From Achromobacter sp. UMC46 (GTDB lineage: Bacteria; Pseudomonadota; Gammaproteobacteria; Burkholderiales; Burkholderiaceae_B), in the NCBI RefSeq assembly GCF_014170335.1, contig NZ_LZZS01000014.1:124001-188000 (forward strand): DNA of 64,000 nt. Direction: 5' to 3'. Below are positions 15,505 to 24,594 of the stretch, in pieces. Position numbers and translations under genes: made by a program. Each line of letters begins with the position of its first letter. The first letter of the stretch is position 1. The notes under the pieces are model-generated. The model searched no databases. It saw nothing but the letters and a program-made list of their open reading frames with translations, and had not been told where the DNA came from.

Positions 15505-17100
15505 ATGATCCGCTTCGACCTTCGGCGCCTCATCCTGTGGATCAGCCTGCTGTCGGTCATTCTGGTGGTTGCCGGCGGCCTGCACGCCAGCTATCTGGTG
15601 CAACGCGACCTGCTGCTGCACAACGCGCTGGAGGTCAACCGCGTCTACGCCTCGAAGCTGGCGTCCACCACCGACACCTTTCTGAACGACGTGCGGCGGT
15701 ATCTGGCCTACAGCGCCGACGTGCTGGCCGACATGGAGACCCGCCCCGCGCTGATGGCCGACGAAACGCGGCGCCAGCAAGAGCAGTTGGGGCACTTCAA
15801 TTCCAGCATCATCGTATCGCCGGACGGCAAGGTGATCGCCGTATCGTCCGCCTACCCGGAACTGCTGGGCCAGCAGTTGACCAGCGACGCCTCCAAAACC
15901 GCCCTCCGCACCAAGCAACCGATCATCAGCGAACCCTACCAGACCAGCACCGGCCGCTGGCTGATCTTGTATTCGTATCCCATCTTCTCGCGCGATTACC
16001 GGTATCTGGGGTACATCGCCGGCACGCTGTACCTGCATGAGGACAATGCGCTGGACCGCCTGCTGGGCCAGCATTTCTATCGCGACGACTCCTTCCTGTA
16101 TGTGATGGACCGCAACGGCACGCTGATCTATCACCCCGACCGCAGCCTGCTTGGCCACAAGGCGCCCGACGACGAGGTCTTCGCGGCCGCCCTGCGCGGC
16201 GAGACCGGAGAGCGGCGCTTCACCGACAGCCAGGGTCGCGACATGCTGGCGGGCTATGCGCCGGTGCCCAGCACCGGCTGGAGCATCATCGCGCAGCGGC
16301 CGGTGGCCAGCACGCTGCAACCGCTAAGCGACCTGGTCATGGCCACTGCGGAAAACGCCCTGCCCCTGCTGCTGCTGTCGGTGGTGTCGATCTGGCTGCT
16401 GTCGCGCTGGATCGCGCGGCCGCTGGGCGAATTGGCGGGCATCGCCCGGCACATGCAGGATCCGGACTCGGCCTCGCGCATCCGCAACGTCCGCTCCTGG
16501 TATTTCGAAGCCGCGCAGCTGAAACGCGCGCTGCTCATGGGATTGGCGTCGATCCATCACAAGATCCGTGACCTGCGCCGCGAAACCACGACCGACACCC
16601 TGACGGGCCTGCTCAACCGGCGCGGCCTGGATGAAGCGCTGGCGATGCTGCAGGCCGACGAGTCCCCGGTGGCGCTGATGGTCATCGACATCGACCACTT
16701 CAAGCGCATCAACGACCGCTACGGCCACACCGCCGGCGACCGCGCGTTGCAGGCCCTGGCCACGTTGATGAGTGAGGGCTCGCGCAGCGGCGACACGCTG
16801 GCGCGTTCCGGCGGGGAAGAATTCGTCATCCTGATGCCGGGCGCGTCGCTCGCGGCTGCCGTATCCGCCGCCGAGCGCCTGCGCCAGCGGTTGGCCGCGC
16901 AGCCCGCCCCCGGCGCCATCGACTCGCCAATCACGGTCTCGGCGGGCGTGGCGCGCTACCCCGACCACGGCGCCACGCTGGATGCCGTCTTCCAACGCGC
17001 CGACCAGGCGCTCTACTACGCGAAAAACCAGGGCCGCAACGCCGTGTGCGTCGCCGACGACGATGTGCGCGACGGCTCGCGCCGCGTCTCGCCTGGCTGA
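15505..17100 (+). CDS. membrane diguanylate cyclase with periplasmic Cache sensor
   Basis: A 531-residue protein. TM1 is about 9-29; a periplasmic double-Cache-like sensor follows (about 30-280, with RWLILYSYPIFS and LYVMDRNGTLIYHPD). TM2 is about 285-303, then a HAMP-like linker and a GGDEF domain from about 365. The active-site motif is GGEEF at 436-440, a functional variant, and the allosteric I-site RSGD at 427-430 lies exactly five residues upstream. The protein should therefore make cyclic di-GMP with product inhibition. The upstream adhesin-rich gene content of the window makes a link to surface attachment attractive but unproven. It starts 11 bases after tetR. Confidence 0.9.
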   Translation: MIRFDLRRLILWISLLSVILVVAGGLHASYLVQRDLLLHNALEVNRVYASKLASTTDTFLNDVRRYLAYSADVLADMETRPALMADETRRQQEQLGHFNSSIIVSPDGKVIAVSSAYPELLGQQLTSDASKTALRTKQPIISEPYQTSTGRWLILYSYPIFSRDYRYLGYIAGTLYLHEDNALDRLLGQHFYRDDSFLYVMDRNGTLIYHPDRSLLGHKAPDDEVFAAALRGETGERRFTDSQGRDMLAGYAPVPSTGWSIIAQRPVASTLQPLSDLVMATAENALPLLLLSVVSIWLLSRWIARPLGELAGIARHMQDPDSASRIRNVRSWYFEAAQLKRALLMGLASIHHKIRDLRRETTTDTLTGLLNRRGLDEALAMLQADESPVALMVIDIDHFKRINDRYGHTAGDRALQALATLMSEGSRSGDTLARSGGEEFVILMPGASLAAAVSAAERLRQRLAAQPAPGAIDSPITVSAGVARYPDHGATLDAVFQRADQALYYAKNQGRNAVCVADDDVRDGSRRVSPG

Positions 17101-17126
17101 CGAGGCGATTTTCCGCCCCTCTTCCC

Positions 17127-19211
17127 TCACTTCCCCTTGGGCGCGGCTGGCGCCGGCGCTTTGGGCGGCTTGCGCATCTGCTCCAGCAACGGGGCGCAGG
17201 CGTTCTCATCGGTCGTGCTGGGTGCGATCAGCGCCAGCAAACCGGCCGCCGGCGTCAACAGCACGCCCAATGCCACCATGCCCGCGCCGCGCGCCGCCAG
17301 CGGCAGCACATGCACGCCCACGTCCGGCGAGCCGAAGGTGCCGCGCACATACAGCGGCGACCGCAACGAGAAGATGCGGAATCCCTTGCTGTCCGGGGTA
17401 ATGTCCATATCCATCGTTTCGTTCTTGAAATCGGCGGTGCCGGTAATGCTGATCAGCGCGTTCTCGGTATCGAACACGAACACCCGCGGCGTCATCACGC
17501 CGTTCTTCATTCCCAGATCGGCCGCCCCGCAATTGATCTTCACCTCGTCGTCGCCGAACAGTTTGGACATCACGTAGTTGCCCACGTTCAGCCCCGCTAT
17601 CTCCATCAGGCTGCGGCTGATGACGCCGTCGTTGACCAGCATCTTCACATCGCCCGTGGCCGAGCCCAGCAAGGCGGCCACCGAGTTGCCGGTGCCGCTG
17701 ATCGCCAGATCGCCGTTCAGTTCGCCCAGCGTCTTCTGCATGGCCTCGGTCGCCGGGAACAATTGCTTCAACCGCATGCGGCGCGCGTGCAGGTCGACGC
17801 GCCCGGTCAGCGCTTCATTGGCGCCGTCCAGCTTGATGGTGCCGTTGATGTTGCCGCCGGCCATGCCGAACCGGAACGGGTCGAGCGTCAGCTTGCCGTC
17901 TTGCAGCACCACGTGCACGGACAGGTCCGACAACGGCAGCTTGCTGTCGTGCACGATGCGCCCCGCATCCAGGGCGACGTCGGCGTCCATATCGCGCCAA
18001 CGGTCGGTGCGGAAGGCCTGCGTGGGCAACACCTTGCCGCCCTTGGGCTTGGCGGGCGCGTCCTTGGCGCGGTCGGCGGGCGCCGCCGGCGTGCCGCCAG
18101 CGGGCACGCCGATCAGCGGCCCCAGGTCGACCATGCGCAACTGCCTGGACGACAGCTTGCCGGTGAGTTTCGGCCGCGGCGCGCCCAATGCGAAGCTGAT
18201 GTCGCCATGCAGGTCGCTGCCGCCCACCTTGCCGTTGAAATCCTTGTAGTCGAACACCGCGCCGCCGGGGTTCTTCAACTTGGCGACCAGATGCCCGTCG
18301 GTGGAATAAGGCGGCGTATCCGGCAAGGTCACGCCCGTCAGCGGATACAGCTGCGCCATCGAAGCACCCGACAGTTTCAGCCGCAGGTCGAGTGCGCCCA
18401 GGTTGACCGGATCCGTCAAGGTCCCGGTCACCGACGCCTTGGTGCCTCCGATGGCGACATCGGCCTGCACCGGGAACGGCTGCCTGGCATCCTGCAAAGC
18501 CAGCATCCCGCCGACTTTGCCTTCGCCCTTGGTGGCCAGCCCCTTGAACTTGCCGTCCACCTTCCAGCCGAACACGTAATCGCGGGGCGCGGGCGCCGCG
18601 CCATCTTCCGGCACGAATGCGGCGCCGGCCACATCCGCGAACGGCACCGGTTTGCCCAGCGGGTCCACCAGCACCGTCAGGTCGGCCTTGAGGATTTCGT
18701 CGACCAGCCCGACGCGGCCCTTGTCGAAGCCGATTTCATTGATGTCCAGCACCCAGGGCGAGGGTTCGCCGGTATCGGGCATGGTGAAAACCCAATTGGC
18801 GCGGCCATCGGCCACCCGTTCCAGGTCGGCGGCGGGTTCAGTCAGCTGGATGCGGCGGATGACGACCCGCTGGTTCAAGAGCGGCAGCAGCGCCAGGCTG
18901 AACTCCCCGCGCTTGAGCGTGGCGAAATAAGGGGCCTTCGCCCAGGGCGCATTGCCGACCGAGATGTCGTTGGCGATGACGTGCGGCCATGGCACCCAGG
19001 CACGCCATCCGCCCTCATCGGGCTCGCGCTCCCATTTGACGCTCAGGTCGCCGTTGATGGCGAAGGGACGCCCGATGGCGGCGCTGGCGCGCTCGTTGAT
19101 CATGGGTTTGGCGCGGTTCCAGTCGAAAGTGGCGATCACCACTCCCAGCACCAGCACGACGAGGGCCAGACCCCCTACAATCCCGATCGCTATTTTTCTT
19201 GTGCGCGTCAT
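17127..19211 (-). CDS. AsmA-family protein
   Basis: A 694-residue AsmA-like protein. One N-terminal transmembrane segment (about 7-28, IAIGIVGGLALVVLVLGVVIATF) is followed by the family N-terminal block FDWNRAKPMINERASAAIGRPFAI. A long beta-rich periplasmic region ends in the AsmA C-terminal block, GDLAISGTGNSVAALLGSATGDVKM. Family members are bridge-like inner-membrane proteins thought to carry phospholipids toward the outer membrane. Length is close to the usual 600-750. AAGGA lies before the ATG at 19211. It ends convergently, 26 bases from the diguanylate cyclase stop. Confidence 0.85.
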   Translation of the reverse strand: MTRTRKIAIGIVGGLALVVLVLGVVIATFDWNRAKPMINERASAAIGRPFAINGDLSVKWEREPDEGGWRAWVPWPHVIANDISVGNAPWAKAPYFATLKRGEFSLALLPLLNQRVVIRRIQLTEPAADLERVADGRANWVFTMPDTGEPSPWVLDINEIGFDKGRVGLVDEILKADLTVLVDPLGKPVPFADVAGAAFVPEDGAAPAPRDYVFGWKVDGKFKGLATKGEGKVGGMLALQDARQPFPVQADVAIGGTKASVTGTLTDPVNLGALDLRLKLSGASMAQLYPLTGVTLPDTPPYSTDGHLVAKLKNPGGAVFDYKDFNGKVGGSDLHGDISFALGAPRPKLTGKLSSRQLRMVDLGPLIGVPAGGTPAAPADRAKDAPAKPKGGKVLPTQAFRTDRWRDMDADVALDAGRIVHDSKLPLSDLSVHVVLQDGKLTLDPFRFGMAGGNINGTIKLDGANEALTGRVDLHARRMRLKQLFPATEAMQKTLGELNGDLAISGTGNSVAALLGSATGDVKMLVNDGVISRSLMEIAGLNVGNYVMSKLFGDDEVKINCGAADLGMKNGVMTPRVFVFDTENALISITGTADFKNETMDMDITPDSKGFRIFSLRSPLYVRGTFGSPDVGVHVLPLAARGAGMVALGVLLTPAAGLLALIAPSTTDENACAPLLEQMRKPPKAPAPAAPKGK

Positions 19212-19568
19212 GGTTATTATCCTTGGCGTTGTGGCCAGCCTACAGCCGCCGGCCCTCTGTTATCTGCAAGGGTATCGCGGCCTACTGCAAGGGTTAAGCC
19301 AACCGGCCCCATAATGTGTGCGGATCTTTCCGCCCGCGAAGCGCCCGGCAGCCTGCGCCGCGCGGCGACCCATCGCCGCCTGCGGGTTTGCGCAGCACGC
19401 CGTGTTCCCGGCCAGGCACCGGGAAGTTACAAAAAGAAATGGCTATGGCCGCCGGAAAAGTGACCGGATTGCGGTAACTCACTGAATTTTCAACGCGCCC
19501 CCTGCTCCAATGCGCGGACGATCGATTCCACCCCACCGGGTCGGATAGCAGAACAACCTGGAGGCCCG
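19212..19568. other. 357-bp divergent intergenic region (asmA-like / LTA-synthase-like)
   Basis: No gene could be supported here. It must hold the promoters of both flanking genes. GGAGG lies just before the sulfatase ATG. A CATAAT hexamer at about 19309 could be a -10 element, but no convincing -35 or operator was recognised. Confidence 0.4.
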
Positions 19569-21509
19569 ATGCGGCATTCAACCTTGATTTTCGTGGTCGC
19601 GGCATTTGCGCTGCTGACGCTGAGCCGCCTGGCGCTGGCCGCCTGGCAATGGCAGCGCGTGCGCAATGCCGGCGGCCTCTTCCCGCTGCTGCTGGGCGGC
19701 TTGCGCATCGACGCGCATCAGATCGCCGTCTTGGCCGCGTTGCCGGCCGTGCTGTCGCCGCTGCTCGGGCACTTCCCCATCGCCGCGACGATCACGGGCT
19801 ACTGGTATCTGGCGGCATTCATCCTGCTGGCCTTCCTGGAGGCGGCCTCGCCCCCTTTCATCCTGGAATACGACACGCGGCCCAACCGGCTGTTCGTGGA
19901 ATATCTGAAGCACCCGCGCGAAGTCTCGGGCATGCTCTGGCGCGGATACAAGCTTGCGCTGCTGGGCGGCCTGGGCGGCGTAGCGGTGATCGGCTGGCTC
20001 GCGTACGGCTTGTTCGGCTACACCCTGCCCGACGCGCAACTGACCTGGTGGCAGATGCCGCTTGCCAGCGTGGCCATCCTGGCCATCGTCATCCTGGCGA
20101 TCCGCGGCACGCTGGGCCACCGCCCCATCAACCCGTCCTCGGTCGCCTACAGCTCCGACGGCATGCTCAACACGCTGGCCTTGAACTCGCTCTACAACGT
20201 GTTCTACGCGATCTACAGCATGAAGAACGAGAAGTCGGCCTCGGACGTGTACGGCGGCATGGACGACGCCAAGATGCACGATCTGGTGCTGGCGCAATCC
20301 GGGCTGCCCAATCCCCCCGCCAACCCCGACTACCCCAGCCTGCACCGCCAGCCCGCCACGCGCAAGACGCCGCGTCCGCTCAACCTGGTGATCATCCTGG
20401 AAGAAAGCCTGGGCGCGCAGTACAGCGCGGGACTGGGCGGCGCCGACCTGACGCCGGAGCTGGACGCGCTGGCGCGAGAATCGTGGACCTTTACACGCGC
20501 CTACGCGACCGGCACGCGCTCGGTGCGCGGGCTGGAAGCGGTGGTTACCGGATTCCTGCCCACCCCGGCGCAAGCGGTGCTGAAGCTGCCCCGTTCACAA
20601 CGCGGCTTTTTCTCGCTGGCCGACCTGCTGGGCCGTCACGGCTACCACTCGCGCTTCATCTATGGCGGCGAATCGCACTTTGACAACATGAAGGGCTTTT
20701 TCCTGGGCAACGGCTTCAAGCAGATCGTTGACCGCGCCGACTTCGTGGACCCCGCCTTCGTGGGCACCTGGGGCGCGTCGGACGAAGACATGTTCAACCA
20801 GCTTGACCGGCTGCTGCGCGAAGACGGCGACCAGCCGACCTTCACGCTGGCCTTCAGCGTGTCGAACCATTCGCCCTGGGAGTACCCCGCCGGCCGCATT
20901 CAGACGGAAGGCAACCCGGCCACCGTGGAAAACACCGTGCGCTATGCGGACTGGGCCCTGGGCCGCTTCTTCGAACGCGCCAAGGCCTCTCCGTATTGGG
21001 AGAACACCGTCTTCCTGGTGGCCGCCGATCACGATTCCCGTGTGTTCGGCGCCAGCCTGGTGCCGGTGCGTCACTTCCACATTCCGGCCGTGATCCTGGG
21101 CGCGGGCATCGAAGCGCGCCGCGACGACCGCCTGATCAGCCAGATCGACCTGCCGCCGACCCTGCTGTCGCTGATCGGCGTGGATACCGAACACCCGATG
21201 ATCGGCCACGACCTGACGCGCAGCACGCCGGGCCGCGCCATCATGCAGTACGACAGCACCTACGGCTATCTGAAAGAAAACGATCTGCTGGTGCTGGCGC
21301 CCAACAAGACGCCCGTGCAGTACCGCTACACCGCGCCGGAAGACTACGCGCCCGTGGCGTTGAACCCGGAACTTGCGACCGAGGCGCTGGCGCACGCACT
21401 ATGGCCCAGCTGGGCCTACCGCGAAGGCCGCTACAGCCTGCCGGGCCTAGTGCCCGAACAGGCCGCCGCACCCGCCGCTACGCCGGCCGCCGGCCCGCCG
21501 GCCGCGTGA
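19569..21509 (+). CDS. LTA-synthase-family membrane sulfatase/phosphotransferase
   Basis: A 646-residue integral-membrane alkaline-phosphatase-superfamily enzyme. Five hydrophobic segments occupy about residues 1-180. The catalytic domain starts near 270: LVIILEESLGAQ supplies the first metal ligand (Glu), YATGTRSVRGLEAVVTG (about 311-327) holds the candidate nucleophile Thr316 or Ser318, and later DHDSRVFG and HFHIPAVI supply metal ligands. Gram-negative members transfer phosphoglycerol or phosphoethanolamine to periplasmic glycans or lipids. Which acceptor this one uses cannot be read from the sequence. The Ala/Pro-rich C-terminus overlaps tag by 32 bases convergently. Confidence 0.82.
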   Translation: MRHSTLIFVVAAFALLTLSRLALAAWQWQRVRNAGGLFPLLLGGLRIDAHQIAVLAALPAVLSPLLGHFPIAATITGYWYLAAFILLAFLEAASPPFILEYDTRPNRLFVEYLKHPREVSGMLWRGYKLALLGGLGGVAVIGWLAYGLFGYTLPDAQLTWWQMPLASVAILAIVILAIRGTLGHRPINPSSVAYSSDGMLNTLALNSLYNVFYAIYSMKNEKSASDVYGGMDDAKMHDLVLAQSGLPNPPANPDYPSLHRQPATRKTPRPLNLVIILEESLGAQYSAGLGGADLTPELDALARESWTFTRAYATGTRSVRGLEAVVTGFLPTPAQAVLKLPRSQRGFFSLADLLGRHGYHSRFIYGGESHFDNMKGFFLGNGFKQIVDRADFVDPAFVGTWGASDEDMFNQLDRLLREDGDQPTFTLAFSVSNHSPWEYPAGRIQTEGNPATVENTVRYADWALGRFFERAKASPYWENTVFLVAADHDSRVFGASLVPVRHFHIPAVILGAGIEARRDDRLISQIDLPPTLLSLIGVDTEHPMIGHDLTRSTPGRAIMQYDSTYGYLKENDLLVLAPNKTPVQYRYTAPEDYAPVALNPELATEALAHALWPSWAYREGRYSLPGLVPEQAAAPAATPAAGPPAA

Positions 21510-22098
21510 AGTCCTTGCGCGCTTTTTGGCTAAGCGCGTGGCAATGGCACCCGGGGCTGTGATCGTTCACCATGCCCACCGACTGCATGAACGCGTAGAC
21601 GGTGGTGGGCCCCACGAACTTCCAGCCCAGCTTCTTCAGCGCCTTGGACAAGGCGATAGATTGCTCGGACGTTGATGCGCCCAAGGTGGAGGGCGCGCCC
21701 GCCGGGGCTTCGAAGCGCCAGAAGAACGCCGCCAGCGAGCCTTCTTTTTCAATCATTTCCAGGGCGCGGGCCGCGTTGTTGATCACGGCTTCGATCTTGC
21801 CGCGATGCCGGACGATGCCGGCGTCGGCCAGCAAGGCCAGCACCTGCTTTTCGCCGAACCGCGCCATTTTGGCCGGGTCGAAATCCGCGAAACCGTGGCG
21901 GAAGGCCTGCCGCTTGTTCAGGATGGTGCGCCAGCTGAGGCCGGACTGAAAACCTTCCAGGCAAAGCTGTTCGAACAAGGCGCGGTCGTCGCCTTGCGGG
22001 CGGCCCCATTCGTTGTCGTGATAGGCCATGTATTCGGCGGAGGTATCCACCCAGCCGCAACGGGCCAGGCCGTCGGGGAATTCGGTTTTCGCGTTCAA
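21478..22098 (-). CDS. tag: DNA-3-methyladenine glycosylase I
   Basis: A 206-residue Tag protein, which removes 3-methyladenine from alkylated DNA in base excision repair. The family landmarks are present: CGW (Cys14), YMAYHDNEWG (His27), LEGFQSGLSW with the active-site Glu48, and the C-terminal zinc ligands in MVNDHSPGCHCH. Cys14, His27 and that His/Cys pair would make the zinc site as in the E. coli enzyme. Length is slightly above the usual 187-195 because of a basic C-terminal tail, which overlaps the convergent sulfatase gene. Confidence 0.93.
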   Translation of the reverse strand: MNAKTEFPDGLARCGWVDTSAEYMAYHDNEWGRPQGDDRALFEQLCLEGFQSGLSWRTILNKRQAFRHGFADFDPAKMARFGEKQVLALLADAGIVRHRGKIEAVINNAARALEMIEKEGSLAAFFWRFEAPAGAPSTLGASTSEQSIALSKALKKLGWKFVGPTTVYAFMQSVGMVNDHSPGCHCHALSQKARKDFTRPAGRRPA

Positions 22099-22251
22099 GG
22101 CATTGCTCCAGGCGGCAGTCAGGCCACCGATGCTACCCCAGCAACGTCCCCGAAAAAAGTCGTAGCGGCCGCAGTCCGAATCCCGCTACTATTTGCGCCC
22201 CTGATCCCCCGCCGGCCGGGGCCTGGACAGGCCTTTTCGACTCTTTTCCCC

Positions 22252-22713
22252 ATGTCCCTGCTAGAGACCGCTGTCCTGACGTTCGTGTCACCCGCCGTGC
22301 TGGCCGGCGACAGCCCGGACGCCAACCCCTGCCTTGATTGCGGAGCCTGTTGCTCGCACTTCAGGGTGTCGTTCTATTGCGGCGAACTGGCAGGCGAAAA
22401 CGGCGGCCAGGTTCCGGTGGAACTCGTCACCCAGATGAGTCCGCTGCGCGCCTGCATGAAAGGCACCGAGTTGGGCGGCGGCCGCTGCATCTCGCTGCGC
22501 GGCGAACTCGGCCAGCCCGGCATCCACTGCGCCATCTACGAAAACCGCCCCACGCCCTGCCGGGAATTCGACATCTGGATGCCCGACGGCTCGCCCAACC
22601 CCGATTGCCAGCGCCTGCGGATAGGGCTTGGCTTGCCGCCGGTGCCGGCGCGCCCGGATGCGGAAAACGATCCGCAAGGCCCGCTGCTTCCGGACCAGCC
22701 CGCCGCGGCCTGA
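22252..22713 (+). CDS. YkgJ-family cysteine-cluster protein
   Basis: A 153-residue protein with the zinc- or iron-binding cysteine cluster PCLDCGACCSHFRVSFYC (Cys27, 30, 33, 34, 43) and a second part with IHCAIYENRPTPCREFDIW. This is the UPF0153/YkgJ pattern; the molecular function of the family is not established. The ATG at 22252 places the cluster close to the N-terminus, as in relatives. Its last 178 bases are also read on the other strand as the tail of the convergent hydrolase gene, an unusually long overlap. Confidence 0.82.
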   Translation: MSLLETAVLTFVSPAVLAGDSPDANPCLDCGACCSHFRVSFYCGELAGENGGQVPVELVTQMSPLRACMKGTELGGGRCISLRGELGQPGIHCAIYENRPTPCREFDIWMPDGSPNPDCQRLRIGLGLPPVPARPDAENDPQGPLLPDQPAAA

Positions 22714-23549
22714 TCCGCCACGACCGCCGTCGCAGCAGCCGCCGCAGGACGCTTGCGCGCCCGCACCAGCTCGGGATCCTTGCCCAGAAACGTCAACACG
22801 CCGCGCATGACGCGGTCGCGTTCGCGGTCGACGCAGATCATGTGATAGCTGTCTTGCAGCATCACCACCGTCGCCCCGGGGATGCGCGAGCCCAGGAAAC
22901 GCGCCGACCGCGGGCTGGTCAGTTCATCTTCCTCGGCGTGCATGATCAACGTCGGGCACTCCAGTTGCCCAAGCCCTTGCTGGACCATGCCGCGCAGGCG
23001 GTCCACCTGCCGCACGCAAGCCAGCGGCACCCACTGGTAGTGGAACCCGTCGCCCCGCGCGAAGCCCGCTTTGATGAAGGCGCGCACCAGTTCGCTTTTC
23101 ACGCCATAAGGGTCCTCTTCCTGCACCCGGATCCGGCGCGGCACGCCCGGCACGTGGTACAGCAGGTACCGCAGGCCGCGATACCAGGGGGTGCTCCAGC
23201 CGTCCAGGAACACGGGCGCCGACAGCGCCACCAGCGCGCCGCGCGTGTGCGATTCGCGCTTGCACAGTTCCACGGCCAGCAGCGCCCCCAGGCACATGCC
23301 GATCACATGCACGACCTCGTATTGCCCGCACAGCTCGCGATAGCGCCGCGTCACCACCTCCATCCAGTCTACCACCCGCACGTCCAGCAGGTCTTCCGGC
23401 TGTCCGGCGTGGCCGGGCAAGGTCACGCCATGCGTCTCCACGCCGGCGCGCGCCAGCACCTTGTGCAGCGCGCCCATATCGAATTCCGTACCGCCCAACC
23501 CATGGATAAGCAACGCGCCGGTGCGCCGTGGCCTCAAAAGGTCATTCAT
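22536..23549 (-). CDS. alpha/beta-fold hydrolase with Cys in the nucleophile elbow
   Basis: A 337-residue protein. The fold is clear: LLIHGLGGTEFDM (oxyanion region), LPGHAG, the nucleophile elbow HVIGMCLGALLA, LIMHAEEDELTSP (acid Asp209) and QDSYHMICVDRERDRV (His237). The elbow has Cys86 where serine hydrolases have Ser, giving GMCLG, as in PHA synthases and dienelactone hydrolase. The family core ends near residue 262. The remaining 75 residues are Ala/Arg/Gly/Ser-rich, look unstructured and, from about residue 279, are antisense to the ykgJ-like gene. Reaction unknown; a thioesterase, depolymerase or acyltransferase is possible. Confidence 0.78.
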   Translation of the reverse strand: MNDLLRPRRTGALLIHGLGGTEFDMGALHKVLARAGVETHGVTLPGHAGQPEDLLDVRVVDWMEVVTRRYRELCGQYEVVHVIGMCLGALLAVELCKRESHTRGALVALSAPVFLDGWSTPWYRGLRYLLYHVPGVPRRIRVQEEDPYGVKSELVRAFIKAGFARGDGFHYQWVPLACVRQVDRLRGMVQQGLGQLECPTLIMHAEEDELTSPRSARFLGSRIPGATVVMLQDSYHMICVDRERDRVMRGVLTFLGKDPELVRARKRPAAAAATAVVADQAAAGWSGSSGPCGSFSASGRAGTGGKPSPIRRRWQSGLGEPSGIQMSNSRQGVGRFS

Positions 23550-23709
23550 TTCTCACCCCAGGAACATCGCGGGTGGACGAACGAACCTTTGACCACCCCG
23601 TGCCGCCATACTAGGGAGAGGGCGCAGATGAAGATCCGCAAAAATGTCGGAGAAACGTGAAGATGCGTAAAGGCGTAGAGGCGGATCGGCCGCGGCCGCC
23701 GCGCGCGGG

Positions 23710-24486
23710 CTAGCGGTCCGCCAGGTAGCGGGTCGGCGTCATGCCGAAGGCGCTGCGGAAGCTGCCGATGAACGCGCTGGTGCTTTCATAGCCCACCGAC
23801 AACGCGGCTTCGGTGACCGACCCGCCGCGGCTCAGCATTTCCAGCGCGCGCAGCAAGCGGGCCTGCTGCCGCCATTGCCCCAGCGTCACCCCGGTTTCCT
23901 GCCGGAACCGGCGCATCAGCGTCCGCGACGACATGTTCAGCCGCTGCGCCCATTCGTCGATCCCGGCGGTATCGTCCGGCGTGTCCAGCAACGTATGGGC
24001 CAGGTCCTGCAGGCGCGCGTCGACGGGCATCGGCAACAGTTGGGGCGCATGTTCGCGGTGCTTGAGTTCTTGCAGCAGCACCTCGAACAGTTGCTCCAGG
24101 TAGGCGTCCGACACCTCGCCGTCCCGGCTGCTGGTAAAGCGGTCGACCAGGGCCTCGATCAGCTTGGACGACGGCCACGAACGGCAGTGCGCCGGCAACC
24201 GGTCGCACACGTCGCGCCGCACATACAGGAAGGAACCGCGCGCATCGCCGAACCAGCGCGCGCCATGCGGCGTGCCCGGCGGGATCCAGCCCAGACTGCC
24301 CGGCATCACCGTCCAGACATCGGCCCCAGCCTGCACCACCACCAGCCCTTCGTGCACCAGCACCAGCATGCCCTCGTCATGAACATGCGAGGGCACCGCG
24401 ATACCTTTGGATTCCCGGCGCCCTTGCACGCTGAACGGCGTCAGCAGCACGTCGGGGCGCGGGGTGGCGATAGCCACATGAAGCAT
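23710..24486 (-). CDS. AraC-family transcriptional regulator with cupin sensor
   Basis: A 258-residue regulator. The N-terminal cupin (about 25-100) has the HVHDEGMLVLVHEG and IPPGTPHGARW boxes. The C-terminal domain (about 160-258) carries two helix-turn-helices, with the second marked by VTEAALSVGYESTSAFIGSFRSAFGMTPTRYL, given here as the family landmark region. The arrangement is that of small-molecule or oxidative-stress responsive AraC proteins. It is divergent from the Fur-family gene, and the Fur box at 24539 lies 53 bases upstream of its start, so Fur might touch both. Confidence 0.87.
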   Translation of the reverse strand: MLHVAIATPRPDVLLTPFSVQGRRESKGIAVPSHVHDEGMLVLVHEGLVVVQAGADVWTVMPGSLGWIPPGTPHGARWFGDARGSFLYVRRDVCDRLPAHCRSWPSSKLIEALVDRFTSSRDGEVSDAYLEQLFEVLLQELKHREHAPQLLPMPVDARLQDLAHTLLDTPDDTAGIDEWAQRLNMSSRTLMRRFRQETGVTLGQWRQQARLLRALEMLSRGGSVTEAALSVGYESTSAFIGSFRSAFGMTPTRYLADR

Positions 24487-24538
24487 GGTTGGCAGGTTTG
24501 AGCTACAGGTTGACGGGTTCCCGTTAGCGGGTTCAGTT

Positions 24539-24557
24539 GAAAATGTACATCATTCTC
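24539..24557. promoter_or_regulatory. Fur box upstream of the fur-like gene
   Basis: GAAAATGTACATCATTCTC matches the 19-bp Fur consensus at 14 positions, including most of the two outer half-sites. It lies 38 bases upstream of the Fur-family start codon and 53 bases from the divergent araC. Autoregulation, or control by the main Fur, is inferred. Confidence 0.7.
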
Positions 24558-24594
24558 ATCAGTCGGGCATCAGCCCCCCGAATGGAGAACTCAC

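Noticed and set aside
17046-19463. An 805-codon open frame on the plus strand
   Set aside because: Antisense to the AsmA-like gene, His/Gln/Arg-rich, no signal peptide or domain; the minus-strand protein has clear AsmA landmarks.
21478-22098. LTA-synthase gene and tag as a fused or frameshifted locus
   Set aside because: They overlap by 32 bases convergently and both proteins are complete; this is a simple tail overlap.
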